NCBI GenBank assembly: GCA_964531105.1
Contig: CAZHFN010000048.1
Coordinates: 1-11,752 of the forward strand
From: UBA2256 sp964531105
Lineage (GTDB): Bacteria > Spirochaetota > Spirochaetia > Treponematales > Rectinemataceae
Length of the DNA: 11,752 bases
Direction of reading: 5' to 3'
Shown: positions 6,207 through 11,752 of the stretch, in pieces
Numbering within the stretch: position 1 is the stretch's first letter
Layout of the letters: each line of letters begins with the position of its first letter
Position numbers and translations under genes: made by a program
Notes under the pieces: generated by a model
Database searches by the model: none
What the model was told of the DNA's origin: nothing
Seen by the model: the letters and a program-made list of their open reading frames with translations, nothing else

Positions 6207-7955
6207 TCAGAACTGCTTGGTTAGCAGGTGAAGGTCCACGAGCTTGGTGCCAAAGATGGCCCTGTCGATGTTGCCGACCCTGGGGTGGGTTCCGTACACG
6301 ACATTCTCATATACCATTGGGAAATAGGGCTTATCGGTCATGAGCTGGGTCTGCACTTTGTCGTAGGCTGTCTTGCGTTCCTTGGGGTCCTGGGTGTAGC
6401 GGCCCAGGGCGATGTTGCTGTTGACAATGGCGTTGTTGTAGACGGCGCCGTTCATGCCAGTGCCGATGGAATCGCCATTATAGATGATGCAGGTGTAGTC
6501 GGGGTCGCCGGTGGGGGTGAACCAGCCGGTGACTACCATGTCGTAGCCTTCGCCGGTCTTGCTCATCTGGATGATCTGGGCATTGACCATGGGGATTACC
6601 TTGATGAGGTCCACGCCTAAGGTTGTCTTGACCTGGTCTTTGACGTTGTTGGCGATCTTGACGCGGTCGGTGATGTTGCCGACGACGAGGGTTACGCTTT
6701 CGGGTCCCAGTTTCGCCTTGAACTCAGGCGAGAGTGAGGCAAATTCTGCCTTGGCCTTTTCGCGGTTAAAGTACCAAGATTTTTCGTTGAACTCGGCAAA
6801 GGGGGTGCCGGCGGGGGCGCCCTGTACATGGCCGAGGAAGCCTGGCTGCATCATCTGGTTGGCGGGGATGGCCTGTCCGTTGAAGAGGTCTACCTGCCTG
6901 ATGAATGGTATGGGGTTGATGGCGTAGAAGATGGCTCTTCTGAGCTTGGTGGAGTCCAGTTCTTCATAGGTACCGCTCAGGTCCAGCTTGCCGTTGCGCA
7001 CTTGGCCCACCAGGGGGGAGGCCATGCTGAAAACGCCGTACCAGATGGTAAGACCGGGCTTGGAGGTGATGGTTACTCCAGCGCGCTCGATAGCTTTTAG
7101 GTCGAGCTTGGAGAGGTTGAAGGCCATATCGACTTCACCGGTGATGAGTACGTTGTTGACCTGGGGCTGTTCGGACATTGCCCTGAACTGGATGTTCTTG
7201 AAGGCGACGGTCTTGGGATTGCCCCACCACTCTTCATTGCGGGTAACGTTTACTTCCTGGGGATTGGGGAAGGATACGAACTTGTAGGGTCCTGTGCCGG
7301 TAACGATCTTGGTGCCGTAGTCGGCGCCTGCGGCTTCGGTGGTATCCTTGTCCTCAATGCCCGAGCAGTAGTGGGCCAGGATGTTGAGGGCGGGTCCGTA
7401 GGGAGAGGGGGTCATGTATTTGGCCCTGTCTTCCCAGGAGGTGAGGGGGATGGTGGCGTAGGAAGGATCCTTGAGCTTGCCCCAGGTGATCTTGACAGTG
7501 TACTCGTCCACTTTCACCACCGAGAGAATGGCGCTGAACATGGATTTGGAGCTGGATTTGGGATGGTGGAGTATTCTGTTGAATGAGAAGACCACATCGT
7601 CGGCGTTAAAGGCGTTTCCGTTGTGGAACTTGACGCCCTTTCTCAGCTTGATGGTGTAGGTAGTGCCATCCTTGGATACCAGTCCATTCTCCAGCGTGGG
7701 GATCACTTCGGCCAAGCCGGGGTAGAACTTGTAGTCAGGGGTCATGTTCACCAGGGTCTCGTTGATTTCCCTCATGATCTGGGCTTCGTTGAGTGTGGTG
7801 TAGATGTTCGGATCCAGGGGCTGGGGTGCCGCCGCGAGCACGAACACGAGGGTGTCTGCGTCGCGGTTGCGCAGGGCTGGTCCCTTGGCGCCTTGGGCGA
7901 AGACTGCGCCGACCACGAACAGGGTGACGAGCAGGAGCGCTGTCATTCTTTTCAT
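6207..7955 (-). CDS. dppA: Peptide-type ABC transporter periplasmic substrate-binding protein (SBP_bac_5)
   Basis: A 582-residue protein, somewhat longer than the usual 500-540. Residues 1-20 form a signal peptide (MKRM, a hydrophobic run, then AVFA) with predicted cleavage before QGAK. There is no lipobox cysteine, so it should be a soluble periplasmic protein. The family 5 signature region is clear: TLVFVLAAAPQPLDP (35-49), then LRKGVKFHNG and FNADDVVFSFNR (104-127). The C-terminal region includes KPYFPMVYEN. The start has AGGAGG eight bases upstream. It is the first transporter gene, after the RpiR-type regulator and before dppB, and delivers peptide to DppBC. Family 5 proteins also bind nickel, opines and sugars. 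The peptidases next door favour peptides, but the ligand is not proved. Confidence 0.93.
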   Translation of the reverse strand: MKRMTALLLVTLFVVGAVFAQGAKGPALRNRDADTLVFVLAAAPQPLDPNIYTTLNEAQIMREINETLVNMTPDYKFYPGLAEVIPTLENGLVSKDGTTYTIKLRKGVKFHNGNAFNADDVVFSFNRILHHPKSSSKSMFSAILSVVKVDEYTVKITWGKLKDPSYATIPLTSWEDRAKYMTPSPYGPALNILAHYCSGIEDKDTTEAAGADYGTKIVTGTGPYKFVSFPNPQEVNVTRNEEWWGNPKTVAFKNIQFRAMSEQPQVNNVLITGEVDMAFNLSKLDLKAIERAGVTITSKPGLTIWYGVFSMASPLVGQVRNGKLDLSGTYEELDSTKLRRAIFYAINPIPFIRQVDLFNGQAIPANQMMQPGFLGHVQGAPAGTPFAEFNEKSWYFNREKAKAEFASLSPEFKAKLGPESVTLVVGNITDRVKIANNVKDQVKTTLGVDLIKVIPMVNAQIIQMSKTGEGYDMVVTGWFTPTGDPDYTCIIYNGDSIGTGMNGAVYNNAIVNSNIALGRYTQDPKERKTAYDKVQTQLMTDKPYFPMVYENVVYGTHPRVGNIDRAIFGTKLVDLHLLTKQF

Positions 7956-7987
7956 GTCTTTTTCCTCCTAAAGGAAATTGTAACTGT

Positions 7988-8006
7988 AAGGCTGCCAGGC
8001 AGCCTT
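7988..8006. repeat. Hairpin in the rpiR-dppA gap
   Basis: AAGGCTGC-CAG-GCAGCCTT is a perfect 8-bp inverted repeat with a 3-base loop, about 32 bp upstream of the dppA start. On the minus strand it is followed by ACAGTTACAATTT rather than a T run, so termination would be weak at best. It may partly separate regulator from transporter expression or protect the 5' end of a processed dppA message. The rest of the 106-bp gap shows no convincing promoter. Confidence 0.65.
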
Positions 8007-8061
8007 GCCTAGAACACGTTATGCCTTGACTCCAGGGTTGGTATCGGGCTTTTCATCGCGG

Positions 8062-8919
8062 TTACCTGCCCTTGCTGATTTCCGAATACCCATCTTCCTG
8101 TATTGCCAGGCTTTGTTTACGCACTTCGATGGATTTGTCCTGGGTGCCGAGGAATACGAGGTGTACCAATATATTGAGGATGGATACGAGGCCGACGTAG
8201 GAGTTAGTGAGGAGGAGTGAGTTGGTGTCGCAGCGGACTATGGAATGGGCCAGGTGGTAGATGGGGCAGCTGGCCGAGTTGGTAAAGAGATTGAGTTTGC
8301 CGCCGACATTCGCCACCACCTGGGCCACGTGGCGGATTTCTTCGGAGTAGGGTGGAAAGGTCATGATGAACATGACATCAGCGGCGCCGAAGCTCCGTAA
8401 TCGCGGAGCATAATCGGAAACGGAACCTGTGATCAGGGTGACTTCCTTGTTGATGGAGCTGATCAGAGTATATTCGAAGGCTTTGGCCAGATAGCCGGAT
8501 GCGCCGAAGCCGCAGACGAAAATGCGCCGTGCGGTTCGGAGGTTTTCGGCCATGGTTTCGATTGTCTGGGGCTGGATTTTATCGAAGGTGTTGCGGAGGT
8601 TGTTGATTTCACTCATGTAGAGCTTCTGAAGGCGTTTTTCTTCAGGCAGGCTGTCCAGTTCCTGGAGGGCGATTTTGTCGTAGGGACCTAGCCGATGCTT
8701 GATTTCGTCCTGAACTTCCCGTTTGAGGGCTTGGTAGCCATCCAGACCAAGAGATTTGGCGAAGCGTACCAGGGAGGCGTTGGACAGGCCGACAGCCTTG
8801 CTGATGGTGTAGATGGAGGCGAAAGCGACGTTCTGCTCGTGGTCGAGGATATAGGAACCGATTTTATGAAAATTGGAGGGCATGGCCGGGAGCGAGTCTC
8901 GTATTTTCGCCAAAAGCAT
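8062..8919 (-). CDS. RpiR/MurR-family transcriptional regulator (HTH plus SIS domain)
   Basis: A 285-residue regulator. The N-terminal HTH_6 domain spans about 1-77, with the recognition region around 38-57 (YTISKAVGLSNASLVRFAKS). The SIS domain, which normally binds a phosphosugar or related effector, runs from about 126 to 256 with FVCGFGASGYLAKA (134-147) and TFPPYSEE (187-194). The start at 8919 has GGAGGGG nine bases upstream. It is the first gene of the dpp operon and lies just downstream of a promoter with a palindrome at the start site, so it probably controls itself and the transporter. Its effector is unknown; control of a peptide operon by a sugar-sensor-type protein is worth noting. 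Confidence 0.92.
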   Translation of the reverse strand: MLLAKIRDSLPAMPSNFHKIGSYILDHEQNVAFASIYTISKAVGLSNASLVRFAKSLGLDGYQALKREVQDEIKHRLGPYDKIALQELDSLPEEKRLQKLYMSEINNLRNTFDKIQPQTIETMAENLRTARRIFVCGFGASGYLAKAFEYTLISSINKEVTLITGSVSDYAPRLRSFGAADVMFIMTFPPYSEEIRHVAQVVANVGGKLNLFTNSASCPIYHLAHSIVRCDTNSLLLTNSYVGLVSILNILVHLVFLGTQDKSIEVRKQSLAIQEDGYSEISKGR

Positions 8920-8957
8920 CTGAAAATTCCCCTCCGATTTGCTGTTCTTGTGGTGTG

Positions 8958-8975
8958 CTGAAACTATTGTTTCAG
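8958..8975. promoter_or_regulatory. Candidate RpiR operator palindrome
   Basis: CTGAAAC-TATT-GTTTCAG is a perfect 7-bp inverted repeat with a 4-base centre. It begins two bases downstream of the predicted -10 and covers the expected transcription start, a position where a bound repressor would block the polymerase. TGAAA/TTTCA half-sites occur in operators described for several RpiR-family regulators. It lies 39 bp upstream of the regulator's own start codon, so autoregulation is the natural reading, but this is inferred. Confidence 0.62.
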
Positions 8976-8976
8976 A

Positions 8977-9005
8977 ATTCTCTCATGGCGAAACTTATGT
9001 GTCAA
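8977..9005 (-). promoter_or_regulatory. Predicted promoter of the rpiR-dpp-M42 operon
   Basis: On the minus strand a perfect TTGACA (9005-9000) is followed after 17 bases by GAGAAT (8982-8977, four of six consensus bases), with TGA directly in front giving an extended -10. The start should fall near 8970, leaving a leader of about 50 nt with GGAGGGG. The remaining sequence to the cyuA stop (9006-9126) is partly AT-rich and shows no clear terminator for cyuA. Confidence 0.65.
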
Positions 9006-9126
9006 GCGAAATCGAATTGCATTTTTATGCGTTTTTACTGAATTCTACGGATTTTCTATCGTTGTCACTTCTGGGGGTTTGGATTTAGTCGGCAGTGTAT
9101 ACCAAGTAATTGTGGCGATCACGGTT

Positions 9127-10586
9127 TTAGTCTTTAAGCATGACCTTGATTATTTCCAGATCGGTGGCACGCATACCTACCGAGCCGACCTGGCCTACGT
9201 TACGTATGGTGGCTTCGACGTCGGCGCCTACCAGACCTTCGCCGTCTAGAAACTTTTTACCTTCTGTCATGCCTATTTCGTGGGCCATGATGGCGGCTTC
9301 AAGGGCTGTGGCAATCTTGGCCGCGCAGGAGGATTTGGCTCCGTCGCAGAGGATGCCGTCGGCGGTGGCTATGGCGTTGATTATGGTGGCGGCGATTTGT
9401 TCGTAGTTGCCACCCTTGAGCCAGGCTATGGCGGCGGCGCTGCCTACTGCGGCGCTCACCGCCCCGCAGTAGGCCGAGAGTTTTCCTATGTACTCTTTTT
9501 GTTCCAGGGAGACGAGATTGCTGATCACAAGGGCGCGGATTAGTTTTTCCTGGTCGCAGCCCAGGGCGGCGGCGTACTCGATGACAGGCAGGCTTACGGT
9601 AAGGCCTTGGTTGCCGCTGCCGGAGTTGATGACCACGGGGAGGGCACAGCCGCCCATGCGGGCGTCGCTTCCCGCCGCCGCCCGGGCGCGGGCTCGTACC
9701 CGGATGTCGTTGCCGCCGTACTTAAGCAGGTTCTTGCCCACCGAAACCCCGTAGTCGCCAGCGAGTCCTTCGTCGGCTATGGCAGTGTTCATATCGATCT
9801 GCTGGCGGAGCAGATAGCCAATCTCGCCTAAGTCTGTGGTCTGGGCGAATTCCAGGATGTCTTTTACGTTGAGGAGGGAGTATTCCCGGCGATCGGGACT
9901 AATGCCTTCACTAAGATTGTCGCCCACTTCTTTCTTTTGCGCGGCTATAGCTTCGTCGATCAGGACCCCGTTGCGCTCTATTCGGCTGATGCCGGTATGG
10001 CTGTGTTCAACGATTACCTTTGCACTCTCGGTTCCTTTCCACACCCGGGCTTCCACATAGAGGCCCTCAATGCCTACGGCCAGTTCCTGGGCGCAATAAC
10101 TGCTCTCTTTGAGGCGCCGGATCTCGACTATGTCCTGCTCGGTAAGGTCAGCCAGGACTTCCAGCTTAGCCTCGGCTCGGCCTGATACGATGCCGGCGAT
10201 GGCAGCCGTATCGATGCCTTTCAAGCCGCCAGTATTGGGTACAGTGACGCTTTTTACATTCTTGACGATATTGGCACTGCAGCGGATCGCAATCCTATCG
10301 GGCATCGCTCCTAGTACCTGCTTAGCCTTCGCAGCGGCAAAGGCCACCGCAATAGGCTCGGTACAGCNNNNNNNNNNNNNNNNNNNNNNNNNNNNNNNNN
10401 NNNNNNNNNNNNNNNNNNNNNNNNNNNNNNNNNNNNNNNNNNNNNNNNNNNNNNNNNNNNNNNNNNNAGTACCTGCTTAGCCTTCGCAGCGGCAAAGGCC
10501 ACCGCAATAGGCTCGGTACAGCCCATGGCGGGGACGAGTTCCTCCCGCAAAATTGCCCTATATGCTGTAGCGATTGCTTGGTTCAT
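9127..10586 (-). CDS. cyuA: L-cysteine desulfidase (CyuA/YhaM, UPF0597 family), interrupted only by an assembly gap
   Basis: The product would cleave L-cysteine to pyruvate, ammonia and sulfide in the cytoplasm, using a 4Fe-4S cluster. The N-terminal piece (10586 to 10468) encodes MNQAIATAYRAILREEL and AMGCTEPIAVA; the rest is open from the left side of the N run to the stop at 9127. Merging the identical 55-bp flanks gives 434 residues, matching the family's usual size (about 430-440). The NSGSGNQG signature is at about 269-276. Cysteines at 23, 322 and 362 are plausible cluster ligands; the 40-residue spacing of the last two matches the archaeal enzyme as I recall it. The start at 10586 has GGGAG upstream. 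It is divergent from the LapA-like gene. An older annotation would be 'serine dehydratase alpha-like, UPF0597'. Confidence 0.88.
10313..10367. repeat. Left copy of 55-bp direct repeat flanking the N gap
   Basis: These 55 bases are identical to 10468-10522 and end exactly at the first N. They encode the VAFAAAKAKQV region of cyuA, which no protein of this family carries twice. This is most simply overlapping contig ends. Confidence 0.95.
10368..10467. other. Assembly gap of exactly 100 N
   Basis: A run of 100 N, the conventional placeholder for a gap of unknown size. It sits inside cyuA between two identical 55-bp ends, so the true gap is probably zero and the local length overstated by 155 bp. 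Confidence 0.97.
10468..10522. repeat. Right copy of 55-bp direct repeat flanking the N gap
   Basis: Identical to 10313-10367 and beginning exactly after the last N. Joined to the sequence on its right it encodes the intact cyuA N-terminus. Confidence 0.95.
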
Positions 10587-10590
10587 CCTT

Positions 10591-10620
10591 TTGCACTCCC
10601 TCTCGAAGGCATGATATACT
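10591..10620 (+). promoter_or_regulatory. Possible promoter of the LapA-like gene
   Basis: TATACT (10615-10620) is a good -10 (five of six). An 18-base spacer separates it from a poor -35, TTGCAC (10591-10596). The leader would be about 73 nt. The -10 lies inside a 13-bp palindrome. Confidence 0.4.
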
Positions 10621-10626
10621 GTATAT
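10614..10626. repeat. Palindrome and TACTGTA repeats in the cyuA/lapA divergent region
   Basis: ATATAC-T-GTATAT is a perfect 6-1-6 palindrome. TACTGTA occurs within it (10617-10623) and again at 10632-10638, 15 bp apart. Both copies lie between or over the two predicted divergent promoters, so they could bind a shared regulator. AT-rich palindromes also arise by chance in promoters. Confidence 0.45.
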
Positions 10627-10637
10627 GGCCGTACTGT

Positions 10638-10668
10638 AATATAGAAGGGCTTTTCGCTGGTCTTTCAA
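10638..10668 (-). promoter_or_regulatory. Possible promoter of cyuA
   Basis: On the minus strand TTGAAA (10668-10663) is followed by TATATT (10643-10638), with a rather long 19-base spacer. The start would be near 10631, with a leader of about 45 nt. Spacing makes this only a fair candidate. Confidence 0.4.
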
Positions 10669-10699
10669 ATAGAGCTTCCGGCCGTGGGGGAGGCTATCC

Positions 10700-11092
10700 A
10701 TGAAAGTAATAAACACAGTGCTCATTCTTGCGTTAATTATCGCTTCGGTTTTATTTGCTGTTCAGAATACCGAAACCGTCACCGTAACATTCATCGCTTG
10801 GTCGATAACCGGCTCGCTTTCGCTCATTCTCATCATTGCGCTTATTGCTGGTTTCTTGATTGGCAGCCTTCTCATGGCTCCATCGGTTATTAAAAAGAAA
10901 TTTCAGTCCTTCGGATTAAAGCGAAGGGTTTCCAAGCTCCAGAGGGAAAAGGTCAAGCTCAACAAACGGATCGAAAAGAGCGAGGCGAAGCAGGAGTCTC
11001 TGCCGCTGAACGATATACCTGCGGTTGCAGCTCCCGAGAATCTGGAAGCAGCCCCTGGTAACCCAGAGGAATCTGAAAAAAAACCTTCCTGA
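10700..11092 (+). CDS. LapA-like (DUF1049) small inner-membrane protein
   Basis: A 130-residue protein and the only convincing plus-strand gene. It has two membrane segments, about 5-21 and 40-62, linked by the conserved VQNTETVTVTFI stretch (21-32) characteristic of the LapA/DUF1049 family. A basic, heptad-like helix follows (about 66-98, SKLQREKVKLNKRIEK), then a Pro/Ala/Glu-rich tail. In Escherichia coli LapA works with LapB in lipopolysaccharide assembly control; no lapB is visible here, so function is by family only. The start has GGGGGAGG six bases upstream. It is divergent from cyuA and convergent with the LytTR gene. Confidence 0.82.
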   Translation: MKVINTVLILALIIASVLFAVQNTETVTVTFIAWSITGSLSLILIIALIAGFLIGSLLMAPSVIKKKFQSFGLKRRVSKLQREKVKLNKRIEKSEAKQESLPLNDIPAVAAPENLEAAPGNPEESEKKPS

Positions 11093-11103
11093 AGCTATGC
11101 TTC
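11076..11103 (-). terminator. Weak candidate terminator of the LytTR gene
   Basis: On the minus strand, in the 33-bp convergent gap and the lapA-like tail, a small stem GAAGC-ATA-GCTTC (11103-11091) is followed after seven bases by eight T (11083-11076). The stem is short and the T run is not adjacent, so it is a poor match to an intrinsic terminator. Confidence 0.25.
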
Positions 11104-11125
11104 TTACCCGGTGCGTCGGCTTCCG

Positions 11126-11752
11126 TTAGATATCCCAACCCATTGCCTGTTTAAAACGTCTGATGTTGTCCCGGCTCACTTCCACCGATTCGCCGTCTTC
11201 CATTTCAAGCCGCAGGATGTTTTTCTGCCCCGCAAGAATGCGTTTTATCATGTTCTTATTGACAATTGCGTTGCGGTGGACTCTGAAGAACATCGAAGGA
11301 TCGAGTTTTTCTTCCAAGCGCTTGAGAGAAGAGTCGAAGACGTATTTAATTCCTTCAGCATAAATAAATACTAGGCCATCTTCGGCTTTTATACAGGATA
11401 TATCGGAAACTTTGAGCACCATGTATTCGAACATAGTGCGAATGGTGATCCTATCCACGTATCGAGACTCCGGGGATGCATCGCTTTTCTTGTCTGGCGC
11501 CGCAGTCTGCGGCGCAACTGATGCTGCATTGGCTCCTCCTTCTTCAGCCACCCTGGCCTCATCAGGCCAGGGTGCTCGGCTTCGCGTAGTATTCGATATG
11601 AATCTTTCTACCGCTTCCGTAAGCCGGGGTTTCATGACCGGTTTTAATATGTAGTCGAACGCACGTACCTCGAATGCCTTGATCGCGTAGTTGTCGTAGG
11701 CGGTTATGAATACGACGCCTGTGCCCACAGGGAGGGCTGTCGCGGCCTGTAT
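11126..11752 (-). CDS. LytTR-type response regulator, N-terminus outside window
   Basis: The visible 208 residues are the C-terminal part of a LytR/AlgR-type regulator. The end of a receiver domain is present: FITAYD (switch Thr at visible residue 17) and FDYILKPV with the conserved Lys at 37. The phosphorylated Asp lies beyond the edge. A long Ala/Glu/Pro linker (about 54-98) follows, then a LytTR DNA-binding domain (about 100-204) with FFRVHRNAIVNK (155-166). The partner histidine kinase is probably outside the window. The linker DNA contains two perfect hairpins. The frame remains open to the window edge, so the GTG at 11728 is not the true start. Confidence 0.92.
   Translation of the reverse strand: MQAATALPVGTGVVFITAYDNYAIKAFEVRAFDYILKPVMKPRLTEAVERFISNTTRSRAPWPDEARVAEEGGANAASVAPQTAAPDKKSDASPESRYVDRITIRTMFEYMVLKVSDISCIKAEDGLVFIYAEGIKYVFDSSLKRLEEKLDPSMFFRVHRNAIVNKNMIKRILAGQKNILRLEMEDGESVEVSRDNIRRFKQAMGWDI
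11497..11515. repeat. Inverted repeat in the LytTR linker
   Basis: GCGCCGCA-GTC-TGCGGCGC is a perfect 8-bp stem with a 3-base loop. It lies in the coding sequence for linker residues about 80-86 of the visible protein. Confidence 0.7.
11549..11574. repeat. Second inverted repeat in the LytTR linker
   Basis: The arms CACCCTGGCC (11549-11558) and GGCCAGGGTG (11565-11574) pair perfectly over 10 bp around a 6-base loop. It encodes linker residues about 60-68 of the visible protein and lies 33 bp from the first repeat. Confidence 0.75.

Noticed and set aside
7988..8006. Intrinsic terminator between rpiR and dppA
   Set aside because: No T run follows the stem on the minus strand, and dppA has no evident promoter of its own.
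10313..10522. True biological direct repeat or small mobile-element scar in cyuA
   Set aside because: Both copies stop exactly at the N run and would duplicate a conserved protein segment; contig overlap explains this better.
10311..10586. Separate short gene upstream of cyuA
   Set aside because: It is the cyuA N-terminus read into the N run; merging the duplicated ends makes it continuous with the rest.
10617..10638. LexA (SOS) box suggested by CTGTATAT
   Set aside because: The matching ACAG half at the required CTGT-N8-ACAG spacing is absent; the second copy is a direct repeat.

Overview
The window looks like chromosomal DNA of a GC-rich, double-membrane bacterium. A spirochaete is my best guess, because the binding protein has a signal peptide ending in VFAQGAK with no lipobox, next to Dpp-type permease genes and a LapA-like protein. 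This is a weak inference; no rRNA or marker gene is present. Almost everything is on the minus strand.

Right to left, in the direction of transcription: (i) 11126-11752 is the 3' part of a LytTR response regulator (minus strand, N-terminus outside the window), convergent with a small LapA-like membrane protein at 10700-11092 (plus strand). (ii) Divergent from the LapA-like gene is cyuA (L-cysteine desulfidase, YhaM/UPF0597 family), 9127-10586. It is interrupted by exactly 100 N. An identical 55-bp sequence lies on both sides of the gap, and removing one copy plus the N restores one open frame of 434 codons, so the gene is probably intact and the gap an assembly artefact. (iii) 2168-8919 is a peptide-uptake operon: an RpiR-family regulator, dppA (periplasmic binding protein), dppB and dppC (permeases), dppD and dppF (ATPases). 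An M42 aminopeptidase (1058-2152) follows dppF after 15 bp. A good promoter (TTGACA-17-GAGAAT with an extended -10) precedes the regulator gene, and a perfect 7-4-7 palindrome sits at the expected transcription start, as an autoregulatory operator would. (iv) 736-945 encodes an AT-rich 69-residue protein resembling a type II antitoxin, with its own promoter flanked by palindromes and no toxin beside it. (v) 1-683 is the N-terminal part of an M19 (membrane/renal) dipeptidase with a glycine-rich insertion.

The genes suggest one pathway. Peptides are captured by DppA, imported through DppBC using DppDF, and broken down inside by the M42 aminopeptidase and the M19 dipeptidase, under control of an RpiR repressor or activator. 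The cysteine desulfidase would fit downstream amino-acid catabolism but is a separate transcription unit. The most notable non-coding structure is a 43-nt hairpin between dppA and dppB. A smaller hairpin lies upstream of dppA. I see no tRNA, rRNA, CRISPR array, insertion sequence or complete phage gene.
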